Below, one piece after another: positions 7,607 to 16,162 of a stretch of 64,000 nucleotides of DNA. Within the stretch, counting starts at the first letter, position 1, and the number at the start of each line of letters is the position of its first letter. Under the pieces are notes generated by a model. The model searched no databases and was not told the origin of the DNA. It saw only the letters and a program-made list of their open reading frames with translations. Source of the DNA: Sulfitobacter delicatus (GTDB lineage: Bacteria; Pseudomonadota; Alphaproteobacteria; Rhodobacterales; Rhodobacteraceae); contig NZ_FNBP01000009.1 of assembly GCF_900102535.1 (NCBI RefSeq), positions 96,976-160,975 on the forward strand, written 5' to 3'. The position numbers and the translations under genes were made by a program.

Positions 7607-9334
7607 ATGCCGTACCGCGCCGCCGTGGATGACTACCGTTTTCTGATCGAGGACGTGCTGGATTTCGCATCTCTCCGCAGCACCGACCGTTTCGCTGAGG
7701 CCACGGAAGACGTGACCGGCGCGATTCTGGAGGAGGCCGGACGGCTCTGCAACGACGTGCTGGCGCCCTTGCAACGCGGTGGCGATCTGCATCCAGCTAA
7801 GTTGGAAAACGGCGTGGTGCGCACTTCGCCGGGCTACGCGGAAGGCTTCGCTGCGATTGCCGAAGGCGGCTGGATCGGCATGTCGGCAGACCCGGAGTTC
7901 GGCGGCATGGGCCTGCCTATGACCCTGACCAGTGCAGTGAACGAGATGATGAGTGGCGCTTGCCTGTCGCTTCAGCTTGCGCCTTTGATGAGCCAAGGCC
8001 AGATCGAAGCGTTGGAGCATCACGCGAGCGACGCGATCAAGACCCTCTACCTGCCCAAGCTGATCTCGGGCGAATGGACCGGGACGATGAACCTGACCGA
8101 GCCGCAGGCCGGGTCGGATGTCGGCGCGCTGAGCAGCCGGGCCGAAGACAATGGCGACGGGACCTACGCGGTCTCGGGCCAGAAAATCTACATCTCTTGG
8201 GGCGACAATGATTTCGCGGGCAATGTGTGCCACCTCGTCTTGGCGCGTTTGCCGGGCGCCCCCGCGGGCACCAAGGGGATCAGCCTTTTCCTCGTGCCGA
8301 AGTTCATTCCAGATGAGAATGGGGAGCCGGGTGAGCGCAACGGCGTGAGCGTTGTGAGCCTTGAGCACAAGATGGGTCTACACGGTTCGCCCACCGCGGT
8401 GATGCAATATGACAATGCCAAGGGCTGGATGATTGGCCGCGAAGGCGGTGGCATGGCGGCGATGTTCACCATGATGAACAACGCACGGCTTGGGGTTGGC
8501 GAACAAGGCATCGGTGCAGCGGAAGGCGCTTACCAACTGGCGCTGGACTATGCATTGGAGCGCAAGCAGGGCCGCTCGCCCGTTGAGGGGGGCGCCGGGA
8601 CCATCGTCGACCACGCGGATGTGCGCCGCATGTTGCTGAGTATGAAGGCCGACATCTTTGCCTCCCGCGCGATTGCGCTGAGCTGTGCCTATGCAAGCGA
8701 CATGGCCCGTGCAGGGCAGGGTGATGAATGGGCGGCCCGCGCGGCATTTTTGACGCCAATTACCAAGGCTTTTGGCACCGATGTAGGCATTGCCGTCTCC
8801 GAGACGGGCGTGCAAGTCCATGGCGGTATGGGCTTTGTCGAAGAAACCGGAGCCGCGCAGTTCAGCCGCGATGTGCGGGTCACGGCGATCTATGAAGGCA
8901 CCAACGGCATTCAGGCGATGGACCTTGTTGGCCGCAAAATGATGGACGGCGGCGAGGCGGCGAACCGGTTGCTGGACGAGATTGAAGCCGATGCCGAAAC
9001 CGCCCGCGACGCCTTTCCGCGTATGGCTGACGCGGTTTGGCAGGCGAGTGAGACGCTGCGCGAAGCGACCGAATGGGTCGCGGGCCAGAGCGACATGAAC
9101 GAACGTTTCGCCGGGGCTGTCCCCTACCTGCGCGCCTTTGCCCGCGTGTTGGGGGGGCACCTGCATCTTCAGGCCGCGATGGCCGAGAAAGCCGCAGGCG
9201 GAAGCGGCGCGCGTGAGAAACTGGCGCGGTTCTATATCCAGCGGCTTTTGCCGGAGCATCAGGGTCTGCTGGCCCATGCGCAGGCAGGCGCAGAGGACCT
9301 CTATGCGCTGGATGTCGAAGATCTGAGCCGCTGA
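7607..9334 (+). CDS. Acyl-CoA dehydrogenase, DmdC-like
   Basis: 575 aa, starting MPYRAAVDDYRF after AGGAGG 6 bases upstream. Oxidises an acyl-CoA to the enoyl-CoA using FAD and passes electrons to electron-transfer flavoprotein. The FAD and substrate regions are clear: TEPQAGSDVGAL, QKIYISWGDND, the VHGGMGFVEETGAAQ helix, and YEGTNGIQ carrying the presumed catalytic Glu. The family length (about 575-600 aa with an extra C-terminal domain) and the MPYRA opening match the methylmercaptopropionyl-CoA dehydrogenase DmdC group, of which roseobacters hold several paralogues. Substrate is therefore uncertain. TGATG joins it to the MBL gene. Confidence 0.95.
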   Translation: MPYRAAVDDYRFLIEDVLDFASLRSTDRFAEATEDVTGAILEEAGRLCNDVLAPLQRGGDLHPAKLENGVVRTSPGYAEGFAAIAEGGWIGMSADPEFGGMGLPMTLTSAVNEMMSGACLSLQLAPLMSQGQIEALEHHASDAIKTLYLPKLISGEWTGTMNLTEPQAGSDVGALSSRAEDNGDGTYAVSGQKIYISWGDNDFAGNVCHLVLARLPGAPAGTKGISLFLVPKFIPDENGEPGERNGVSVVSLEHKMGLHGSPTAVMQYDNAKGWMIGREGGGMAAMFTMMNNARLGVGEQGIGAAEGAYQLALDYALERKQGRSPVEGGAGTIVDHADVRRMLLSMKADIFASRAIALSCAYASDMARAGQGDEWAARAAFLTPITKAFGTDVGIAVSETGVQVHGGMGFVEETGAAQFSRDVRVTAIYEGTNGIQAMDLVGRKMMDGGEAANRLLDEIEADAETARDAFPRMADAVWQASETLREATEWVAGQSDMNERFAGAVPYLRAFARVLGGHLHLQAAMAEKAAGGSGAREKLARFYIQRLLPEHQGLLAHAQAGAEDLYALDVEDLSR

Positions 9335-10398
9335 TGTCGGATCAGGCCACCGCCCCGAAACCCGCCACCGGGCTGCGCTACCCTTGGGATGTGCCGCCTT
9401 CTGAGGGGGAGGCGATCGAGGTCGCGCCGGGGGTGCTCTGGTTCCGGCTGCCACTGCCGATGAAGCTCGACCACGTGAACGTCTATGCGCTGGACGAAGG
9501 TGACAGTTGGACGGTGGTGGACGCCGGTTTCGCGTCTCGCCGTGGCAAAGACATCTGGCGCGGACTGTTGGCCGGGCCGCTTGGCGGCAAACCGATCTCG
9601 CGCGTTGTCGTCACCCATCACCACCCCGATCACATCGGTCTCGCCGGTTGGCTCCAGACCGAGTTTGGGGCCGAGTTGGTTACCACCCGCACCGCTTGGC
9701 TGACCGCACGGATGCTAACGCTAGACCTGCAAGAAGCGCCGGTGCAAGAAGCGCTGGCGTTCTATCGCAAAGCGGGCATGGCGGCAGAAATTTACGACAA
9801 ACGCGCGACAGAGCGGCCCTTCAACTTCGCTGATGTGGTGGCCCCGCTGCCCTTGGGCTTCACCCGCATCCAACAGGGCAGCGTGATCCGTATGGGTGGG
9901 CGCGTTTGGGACGTGCATATCGGCAATGGCCACGCCCCCGAACATGCGACTTTTTGGAGCCGGGACGACAACCTCGTTATCGCAGGGGACCAGATACTGC
10001 CCTCCATCAGTCCTAACATCGGTGTCTATCCGACCGAGCCTATGGCCGACCCCATTGGCGAATGGTTAGAGGCTTGCGAGCGGCTTTCTTTGCTGGCGCG
10101 GGAAGACCATTTGGTGCTGGGCGGGCACAAGCTGCCCTTTTCCGGCCTGCCGACGCGGTTGAGGCAGTTGATCGAAAATCACCACAGCGCGTTGCGGCGT
10201 TTGCTGAGTGATATCGAGACGCCCAAGACGGCTGCGGAATGCTTCCCTTCGCTGTTCAAACGCAGCATCGGGGAGGCGGAATACGGCCTTGCTCTGGTTG
10301 AAGCGGTTGCCCATCTGAGCCACCTTTACCAAACAGGGGCGGCAACACGGACCCTGCGCGCCTCAGACGGTGCTTGGGTGTATCAACGCAAAGGGTGA
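9334..10398 (+). CDS. MBL-fold metallo-hydrolase
   Basis: 354 aa with the metallo-beta-lactamase fold. THHHPDHIG at residues 94-102 gives the HxHxDH metal site, and VVDAGF before it and GNGHAPEHATF after it supply further ligands. A C-terminal region of about 100 residues after the GGHKLPF loop resembles the winged-helix cap of LACTB2-like hydrolases. Its start codon overlaps the stop of the acyl-CoA dehydrogenase gene by one base. It may therefore hydrolyse a thioester or related product of that enzyme's pathway, which is inference from context only. Confidence 0.92.
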   Translation: MSDQATAPKPATGLRYPWDVPPSEGEAIEVAPGVLWFRLPLPMKLDHVNVYALDEGDSWTVVDAGFASRRGKDIWRGLLAGPLGGKPISRVVVTHHHPDHIGLAGWLQTEFGAELVTTRTAWLTARMLTLDLQEAPVQEALAFYRKAGMAAEIYDKRATERPFNFADVVAPLPLGFTRIQQGSVIRMGGRVWDVHIGNGHAPEHATFWSRDDNLVIAGDQILPSISPNIGVYPTEPMADPIGEWLEACERLSLLAREDHLVLGGHKLPFSGLPTRLRQLIENHHSALRRLLSDIETPKTAAECFPSLFKRSIGEAEYGLALVEAVAHLSHLYQTGAATRTLRASDGAWVYQRKG

Positions 10399-10401
10399 AC
10401 G

Positions 10402-10860
10402 ATGGGCGATGAGGTGAAAACGGCGGCAGAGGTCTATGAGGCCGCAGCCCTGCCACGCATGTATGAGGTCCATACCGATCCGGACCAAGCGGGGTCCGGC
10501 GATTGTGCCTTACCCAAGGAAGTCACAGACAAGCCGTTGCGAGAGAAGTCTCCCGCACAATGGGCCTATGAGCGGGTGGTGCTCTACCTTCAGAAGTTCG
10601 AAGAGCAACTCGACAACGATCAAGAGGCAGCGATGGGCTTTGCCGGTGGGGACGCCGGGGTGCTGCGAATCGAAGGCATGGGCTATTTCGACCCTGATAT
10701 CATTACATTTTATGGCACGGACCCGAATGGGGTGAAGGCACAGTTGGTGCAGCACGTAGGGCAGCTGAACGTCATGCTGCGCGCGCTGCCCAAGAAGACC
10801 CCGGATGCGCCGCCGAAACGCATTGGTTTTAGGCTGGTGGCCAATTTGGATGAGACTTAA
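10402..10860 (+). CDS. DUF6173 family protein
   Basis: 152 aa, acidic at the N-terminus, with a compact C-terminal half containing SPAQWAYERVVLYLQKFE and a DPDIITFYGTDPNG strand pair. I recognise this layout as DUF6173, a small cytoplasmic family of unknown function in Rhodobacterales. There is no signal peptide or membrane span. It starts 3 bases after the MBL hydrolase stop, so it is the last gene of a three-gene unit with the acyl-CoA dehydrogenase. Confidence 0.75.
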   Translation: MGDEVKTAAEVYEAAALPRMYEVHTDPDQAGSGDCALPKEVTDKPLREKSPAQWAYERVVLYLQKFEEQLDNDQEAAMGFAGGDAGVLRIEGMGYFDPDIITFYGTDPNGVKAQLVQHVGQLNVMLRALPKKTPDAPPKRIGFRLVANLDET

Positions 10861-11014
10861 ACAGGCGATTCGCACGAGTAGTATCGCGGCGGGGGACTCT
10901 CCTATAGCGTGTACACTTAACTTGTGCCAGTCTGGAATACGTGACGCTTTGTCCACGTGACACCGTGTTACGAATAGGATACTCAGCGCGAAACACTGTC
11001 TTAGGGAGACGAAA
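10861..11014. other. Intergenic region upstream of the oxidase subunit IV gene
   Basis: 154 bases with no reading frame worth calling. It contains two direct copies of ACGTGAC (10939-10945 and 10955-10961), 16 bases apart centre to centre, or about one and a half helical turns, in the promoter region of the next gene. I see no convincing sigma-70 pair. It must hold the promoter of the oxidase subunit gene, because the upstream unit ends at 10860. Confidence 0.35.
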
Positions 11015-11149
11015 ATGGCTGAACATGAACATGGCAGCATGGATATCAACGCTCAAGAAAAGACCTTTGACGGGTTCATGAGCTTCGTTACGCGAAGCGT
11101 CGTTGTCATCCTTGCAATCTTGGTGCTGCTGGCGCTGTTTGCCGGGTGA
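11015..11149 (+). CDS. aa3-type cytochrome c oxidase subunit IV
   Basis: 44 aa: a short polar head (MAEHEHGSMDINAQEKTF) then one membrane helix ending in Ala-Gly. The head pattern of His/Asp residues, MDI, Q-EKTF and GF, followed by FVTRS and a hydrophobic helix, matches the small fourth subunit of alphaproteobacterial aa3 oxidase. That subunit sits beside subunits I and III in the inner membrane. AGGGAG precedes the ATG by 7 bases. The other oxidase genes are not in this window. Confidence 0.88.
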   Translation: MAEHEHGSMDINAQEKTFDGFMSFVTRSVVVILAILVLLALFAG

Positions 11150-11183
11150 TGCCGCCATTCGCGTGTTCGGAAGGATCCGCCCT

Positions 11184-11792
11184 TTGAAGTCTATCTTGAC
11201 CGCCCTTGCGCTGGTCGGGTTGCTGGCCGGCTGTTCGGTCGACCAGAATCCCGACAGCCCACTCGAAGTTGTTGCGGCTGCTGCATATCGCGCGCCTGAA
11301 CCGCCTTCGCTGACCTTGATGACCATGGTGAACAACCGTACGGGCAGCGGCGGTCACACGGCGTTGATGGTCAATGGTTCGCAGCGGGTGATTTTTGATC
11401 CCGCAGGCTCCTTCCGCGACGCGCGCCTGCCTGAGCGGGGCGATGTCCTCTACGGGGTCACACCGGGTTGGCTGCAGGCCTATAAATCGGCCCACGCGCG
11501 CAGCACCTTTCACGTTGTGAGCCAAGAGATCCCGGTGAGCGCCGCGGTGGCGGAGCGTGCCTTGCAACTGGTGAGAAGCAATGGTGCTGTACCCGGCGCT
11601 TTCTGTGCGAATGCCACCAGTGGTATTTTGCAGCAGTTGCCGGGCTTTGGGGGGATCAAGTCCACCTTCTATCCCGTCAAGTTGCAGGACCAGTTTGAGA
11701 CCCTGCCGGGCGTCACAACGACGAAGTACTACGAAGATGACGATGGCGATGTGATCGACGCCCTGCGCGCGACACAACTGGCCCGGCAGTAA
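11184..11792 (+). CDS. Lipoprotein with a possible permuted papain-like (NlpC/P60-type) domain
   Basis: 202 aa from a TTG start 8 bases after AAGGA. This start gives a proper lipoprotein signal: basic MKS, a hydrophobic core and the lipobox LLAGC with Cys17. The mature protein contains GGHTALMVNG (His58) early and FCANATSGIL (Cys141) late. An early His in a small-residue strand and a later Cys at a helix start is the order seen in circularly permuted papain-like folds (YiiX/LRAT-like). That similarity is my reading and unproven. No other known domain is seen. It follows the oxidase subunit IV gene by 34 bases and is probably co-transcribed. Confidence 0.7.
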   Translation: MKSILTALALVGLLAGCSVDQNPDSPLEVVAAAAYRAPEPPSLTLMTMVNNRTGSGGHTALMVNGSQRVIFDPAGSFRDARLPERGDVLYGVTPGWLQAYKSAHARSTFHVVSQEIPVSAAVAERALQLVRSNGAVPGAFCANATSGILQQLPGFGGIKSTFYPVKLQDQFETLPGVTTTKYYEDDDGDVIDALRATQLARQ

Positions 11793-11801
11793 CGCCCCGG
11801 T

Positions 11802-12131
11802 TCATCCCAGCAGAAACAACATACCATAGAGCGTCGCGGCCCCAGAGAGGATCGCGGCGAGCACGTTCTTGGTGGCCAGCCCGACCCCCAGTGTGACCAC
11901 CGCTGCGCTCACGCGCGGCAGGTCGAACTGACCATCGGTGCCTGCCGGCCAGATCACCTGCGGGGCCACAAGCGCGGGCAGGATCGCCACGGCGGTATAG
12001 CGCAGGTGCCGCAAGAGCCACGCCGGCATCTGTCGGTTGCCCACCAGCCCGGTAAAGACGAACCGCAGGAAAAAGCTGCCAATTCCCAGCCCAATGATCA
12101 CGATCCAAAGTGACGTTCTGTCGATCATCAT
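11802..12131 (-). CDS. azlD: AzlD family branched-chain amino acid exporter subunit
   Basis: 109 aa with about four hydrophobic spans and the family features IGLGIGSFFLRF near the start and LRYTAVAILPALVAP mid-protein. AzlD is the small subunit that pairs with AzlC to export branched-chain amino acids or related compounds across the inner membrane. Its ATG overlaps the azlC stop by four bases (ATGA), consistent with one-to-one production. It is convergent with the lipoprotein gene, with a 9-base gap. Confidence 0.93.
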   Translation of the reverse strand: MMIDRTSLWIVIIGLGIGSFFLRFVFTGLVGNRQMPAWLLRHLRYTAVAILPALVAPQVIWPAGTDGQFDLPRVSAAVVTLGVGLATKNVLAAILSGAATLYGMLFLLG

Positions 12132-12850
12132 GTCGCGCTCCCCGGCTTCGTCCGTTCCATCCAGGCCTCTACCTGCGCGCCGGTCATCATGCCTGCCAGG
12201 CCGGCAATGATCAGTCCAAGCGCATAGGGGACGTTAACCGCGATGAGGCTTACTATCACTGCCACCAATGCCGCCGCCACATGGGCCAGCGTGCGAAACA
12301 TCGGTGCGATCATGGCGAGGAAGGTAATCGGAATGGCAAAGTCCAGCGCCCAGCTTTCCGGCACGCTTGAGCCCACCAGCGCACCGATCAGCGTGAAGAT
12401 ATACCAAAGCGGCACGACGGGGGTCACTGTTCCAAAGAAATAGGCCATCCGCTGAGGCACGGTCATCTGCGGTTCACGCTCATATTGCGTCATTGCCGCG
12501 ACGTAGGATTGATCCACGGTCAGATAGGCCGCCAGCGCCCTTTGCCACAGCGGCGCGCCCCCGATCCACGGCGTCAGAGAGGCCGAATACATCGCCATAC
12601 GCAGGTTCACCGCCAGCGCAGAGGCCAGCACGATTGCCGTCGGCACATCTTCTTGCAGCAACTGCAGCGCGGTAAACTGCGCCGCCCCGGCGATTACCAC
12701 GATCGAAAAGGTCAGCGCCTCTACCACATTCAAGCCCGCTTCGGTGGCCAGCAGGCCAAAGAGCAACGCAAAGGGAATAATCACCAGAATAAAGGGCAGT
12801 GCGTCGACGATACCCTTGCGGTAGGCAGATTTGGTGGTGGTGATGGCCAT
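12128..12850 (-). CDS. azlC: AzlC family branched-chain amino acid exporter subunit
   Basis: 240 aa and strongly hydrophobic. Recognisable are PFALLFGLLATEAGL, GAAQFTALQLL and the NLRMAMYSASLTPW loop typical of AzlC. It is the large subunit of the AzlCD exporter in the inner membrane. It is transcribed first, with azlD overlapping its stop. It is divergent from fdhD over a 55-base gap, which must hold promoters for both directions. No Lrp-type regulator gene is adjacent. Confidence 0.93.
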   Translation of the reverse strand: MAITTTKSAYRKGIVDALPFILVIIPFALLFGLLATEAGLNVVEALTFSIVVIAGAAQFTALQLLQEDVPTAIVLASALAVNLRMAMYSASLTPWIGGAPLWQRALAAYLTVDQSYVAAMTQYEREPQMTVPQRMAYFFGTVTPVVPLWYIFTLIGALVGSSVPESWALDFAIPITFLAMIAPMFRTLAHVAAALVAVIVSLIAVNVPYALGLIIAGLAGMMTGAQVEAWMERTKPGSAT

Positions 12851-12905
12851 GACTAACTCTTAAATAGAATGTCAAAGGCTTAGACCTAACCGGAAGGGGA
12901 TACAA

Positions 12906-13790
12906 TTGGCCCGCGATAACGATCTCTCTGATTATCTGATCGCCCCCGATCCTGCGGCGGCCCGCCTGACCCGGGCTGTGCGTGGTGTGGACCACACCGG
13001 GGCCGAGACTGAGATCAATGTGGTTGAGGAGCGTCCTTTGACGATTTTCCTCAACCGGCAAGAGATCGTGACTGCCATGACCATTGGCGACTACCCAGCC
13101 TATCTCGCGCTCGGATTTCTGCGCAACCAAGGCATGCTGCGGGTCGATGAAGAGATCACCGGCGTCGACTATGACGAAGAGCTAGAAACGGTCGTCGTTC
13201 GCACCAAACGCGCCACCGACTACGAAGACAAGATGCAGCGCAAGACCCGCACCAGCGGCTGCGCTGTGGGCACCGTCTTTGGCGATATGATGGAGGGACT
13301 CGCGGATGTGAGCTTGCCTGACACATCAGTACGCACCTCGGACCTCTACGCGCTTGCGGCCAAGATTAACCGCACGCCGAGCCTTTATCTTGAAGCCGGG
13401 GCGATCCACGGCACGGTACTATGCCAAGGCGACCGGCCATTGGTCTATATGGAAGATGTTGGCCGTCACAATGCGGTGGACAAGATCGCCGGATGGATGC
13501 TCTCCGAAGGGGTGAGCGCCGAGGACAAGGTGCTTTATACCACGGGGCGGCTGACCTCTGAAATGGTGATCAAGACTGCGATGATGGGCATCCCGGTGCT
13601 GGCTTCGCGCTCTGGCTTTACCGCTTGGGGGGTGGAGATCGCGCAGCAGGTGAACCTCACGCTAATCGGTCGGATGCGCGGGCAGCGCTTTACCTGTCTG
13701 GCAGGCGAGGGGCGGTTGATCCGCGACGCGAACCCGACCCAAGTCGCCGAAGAGCCGCGCAAAAGCGGGCGCAAGGGCGCAAAGGATTAA
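12906..13790 (+). CDS. fdhD: Formate dehydrogenase accessory sulfurtransferase FdhD
   Basis: 294 aa. Carries sulfur from a cysteine desulfurase to the molybdenum cofactor of formate dehydrogenase. It starts at TTG 5 bases after AAGGGGA, and no upstream ATG fits. Visible are the central TSGCAVGTVFG with Cys119, the EDVGRHNAVDKI signature, TTGRLTSEMVIK and the late ASRSGFTAWGVEIA. Escherichia coli FdhD has a CxxC here, but only one Cys is present in this protein. It heads the unit fdhD-mobA-mobB/moeA, so it is made together with enzymes that finish the cofactor. Confidence 0.95.
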   Translation: MARDNDLSDYLIAPDPAAARLTRAVRGVDHTGAETEINVVEERPLTIFLNRQEIVTAMTIGDYPAYLALGFLRNQGMLRVDEEITGVDYDEELETVVVRTKRATDYEDKMQRKTRTSGCAVGTVFGDMMEGLADVSLPDTSVRTSDLYALAAKINRTPSLYLEAGAIHGTVLCQGDRPLVYMEDVGRHNAVDKIAGWMLSEGVSAEDKVLYTTGRLTSEMVIKTAMMGIPVLASRSGFTAWGVEIAQQVNLTLIGRMRGQRFTCLAGEGRLIRDANPTQVAEEPRKSGRKGAKD

Positions 13791-13793
13791 CGC

Positions 13794-14396
13794 ATGAAAC
13801 AACCACTTGGCGTCATTCTGGCGGGCGGTCAGGCGACACGTATGGGCGGCGGCGACAAAGGGCTGCTGCCGCTGGGGCAGGGCACATTGCTGTCTTCGGT
13901 GATCGACCGACTGGAGCCGCAAGTGGCCTGGTTGGCGTTGAACGCGAACGGCGATCCCACACGTTTTTCTGACCTGAACCTACCTGTGCTGCCCGACAGT
14001 ATCGAAGGCTTTGCCGGGCCGTTGGCCGGCGTGCTCGCGGGGTTGGACTGGGCCGCCGAGCAGGGGGCCGACACGATTGTCACTGCCGCTGCGGACACGC
14101 CGTTCTTTCCCTGCGATCTGGTCCCACGCCTGTTGTTGGCAGCCGACAGCATGGCGCATCCCTTGGCGCTGGCGGCAACGCCCGACGCCAAACGCGGCAG
14201 TGCACGGCATCCGACCTTTGGCCTCTGGCCCGTCGCCCTACGTGACGATTTGCGCGCTGCGCTGCAGGGCGGGTTGCGCAAGGTGGTGCTTTGGACTGAA
14301 CAGCACGACGGACGCGAGGCGATGTTTCCAGACGAGACGGCGTTTTTCAATGTGAACACGCCCGAGGATTTGGCGAAAGCAGAGGCGATGGCATGA
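13794..14396 (+). CDS. mobA: Molybdenum cofactor guanylyltransferase
   Basis: 200 aa nucleotidyltransferase that joins GMP to molybdopterin, giving the guanine dinucleotide form used by formate dehydrogenase and DMSO-reductase-type enzymes. The N-terminal ILAGGQATRMGGGDKGLLPL is the full GTP-binding signature; AADTPFFP supplies the metal-binding Asp, and NVNTPEDLAKAE closes the fold. It starts 3 bases after fdhD and overlaps the next gene by four bases (ATGA). Confidence 0.96.
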   Translation: MKQPLGVILAGGQATRMGGGDKGLLPLGQGTLLSSVIDRLEPQVAWLALNANGDPTRFSDLNLPVLPDSIEGFAGPLAGVLAGLDWAAEQGADTIVTAAADTPFFPCDLVPRLLLAADSMAHPLALAATPDAKRGSARHPTFGLWPVALRDDLRAALQGGLRKVVLWTEQHDGREAMFPDETAFFNVNTPEDLAKAEAMA

Positions 14397-16156
14397 GGGT
14401 TTATGGCGTCGTCGGTTGGAAAAACGCGGGCAAGACCGGGTTGATGGAACGCTTGGTGGCCGAGATCACGGGGCGCGGCTTCACCGTCTCCACCGTCAAA
14501 CACGCGCATCACACATTCGATGTGGACCACCCCGGCAAAGACAGCCACCGCCACCGCATTGCCGGCGCGCGCGAGGTGTTGCTGGCCTCGGGCGCGCGCT
14601 TTGCTTTGATGCATGAATTGCGCGGGGCAGAAGAGCCGCCGCTCGAAGCGCATCTTGCACGTCTCTCGCCGGTCGATCTCGTGTTGGTCGAAGGCTACAA
14701 GCGTGACGCGCACCCCAAAGTGGAAGCCCATCGGGCCGAGACGGGCAACGCGCTGATTGCGCCGGATGATCCGACGGTGCGGGCTGTTGCCAGCGATGTG
14801 GTGCTGGAGTTGGATCGACCGGTGTTCGACCTCAACGACACCAAAGCGGTGGCGGAGTTTATCTTGCGGGAGGTTGGCTTGATCACCGCGCCTGCGAAGC
14901 CCGCGACAGCCGCCCCACCGCCCTTGCGCAATGACTGTTTCGCCTTGCCGCCCGGCGTGCATTGGACCCCGGTGAACGAAGCCTTGGCTCTGCTAAAAGA
15001 CCGGCTCCATGCCGTTACGGAAGAGGAGAGCCGACCCGCCGCTGATGCCGGCGGGCGCATTTTGGCGCAAGATGTCACCGCCTCGCGCGCCAACCCACCG
15101 CTGCCCAATACCGCCGTTGATGGCTATGGCTTTGCCGGCGGGCGCGGTGAGGGACTGCATGAAATGCCCTTGGTCGCAGGACGGGCTGCTGCGGGGGATC
15201 GGCCGGGGGCTGTGCCTGCGGGGCAGGCGATCCGGGTGCTGACGGGCGCGGCGCTGCCGGAGGGGGTCGACACGGTGATCCTGCAAGAAGACGTGACTGC
15301 CGATGGCGGTACCCTTCGATTCAATGGGCCGGTGAAACAAGGTGCCAACACGCGTAAAGCGGGGGAGGACGTGCAGGCGGGGGACGTGATCCTCTCCGCT
15401 GGCGCGTGCGTCGGTCCGGCGGAGCTGGCGCTCTTGGCAGCGGCGGGAGTAGCCGAGGTCCGATTGCGCAAGCGGTTAAAGGTGGGTGTAATTTCCACGG
15501 GCGATGAGTTAGTTGAAATGGGATCAGAGGCTCGAGACGGGCAAATCTATGATGCCAACCGTCCGATGCTGCTGCAACTGGCCACAGACTTCGGACATGA
15601 GGCCGTTGATCTGGGTCGGGTGGCCGACAATCGCGAAGAGCTTCGGGCGCGGCTGGATGCCGGAGCGGCAGAGGTCGATGTGATCCTGACCAGTGGCGGT
15701 GCTTCTGCGGGAGACGAGGACCATGTCTCTGCGCTACTTACCGAAGCGGGGGCAATGCAACTGTGGCGGATCGCGGTAAAGCCTGGGCGGCCTTTGGCTC
15801 TCGGGATGTGGCAGGGCGTGCCGGTTTTTGGTCTGCCGGGCAATCCGGTGGCGGCGATGGTCTGTACGTTGATCTTTGCGCGGCCCGCGATGGCGTTGCT
15901 CGCCGGGGCCGGCTGGGAGGAACCTCAGGGGTTCGACGTCCCCGCAGCTTTTGAAAAGCGCAAGAAGCCCGGACGGCGCGAGTATCTGCGCGCGCGGATG
16001 CGTGGTGGTCGGGCAGAGGTTTTTGCGTCCGAGGGCTCGGGCCGGATCAGCGGGCTCAGCTGGGCCGAAGGGCTGGTCGAACTGGACGAGGCCGCACGGG
16101 ACATCAAGCCCGGCGCCATGGTGCGCTTCATCCCCTACGGAAGCTTCACCGGCTAG
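14393..16156 (+). CDS. MobB-MoeA fusion: Mo-cofactor adaptor GTPase plus molybdopterin molybdotransferase
   Basis: 587 aa made of two proteins. Residues 1-165 are MobB, a P-loop GTP-binding adaptor of MobA (GWKNAGKTG, residues 8-16; VLVEGYKRDAHPKVE). A Pro/Ala linker near 165-180 leads to a full MoeA (about 180-587), which inserts molybdate into adenylylated molybdopterin. Its signatures are NTAVDGYGF, STGDELVEMG, SGGASAGDEDH and GLPGNPVAA. The fusion puts metal insertion and nucleotide addition on one chain, directly after mobA. The frame is intact and the length equals the sum of both proteins. It ends 6 bases from the convergent next gene. Confidence 0.95.
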   Translation: MRVYGVVGWKNAGKTGLMERLVAEITGRGFTVSTVKHAHHTFDVDHPGKDSHRHRIAGAREVLLASGARFALMHELRGAEEPPLEAHLARLSPVDLVLVEGYKRDAHPKVEAHRAETGNALIAPDDPTVRAVASDVVLELDRPVFDLNDTKAVAEFILREVGLITAPAKPATAAPPPLRNDCFALPPGVHWTPVNEALALLKDRLHAVTEEESRPAADAGGRILAQDVTASRANPPLPNTAVDGYGFAGGRGEGLHEMPLVAGRAAAGDRPGAVPAGQAIRVLTGAALPEGVDTVILQEDVTADGGTLRFNGPVKQGANTRKAGEDVQAGDVILSAGACVGPAELALLAAAGVAEVRLRKRLKVGVISTGDELVEMGSEARDGQIYDANRPMLLQLATDFGHEAVDLGRVADNREELRARLDAGAAEVDVILTSGGASAGDEDHVSALLTEAGAMQLWRIAVKPGRPLALGMWQGVPVFGLPGNPVAAMVCTLIFARPAMALLAGAGWEEPQGFDVPAAFEKRKKPGRREYLRARMRGGRAEVFASEGSGRISGLSWAEGLVELDEAARDIKPGAMVRFIPYGSFTG

Positions 16157-16162
16157 CCTGCT

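Noticed and set aside
7607..9334. Calling the acyl-CoA dehydrogenase dmdC with certainty
   Set aside because: Roseobacters have several paralogues with the same opening and length. No other DMSP gene (dmdA, dmdB, dmdD) is in the window.
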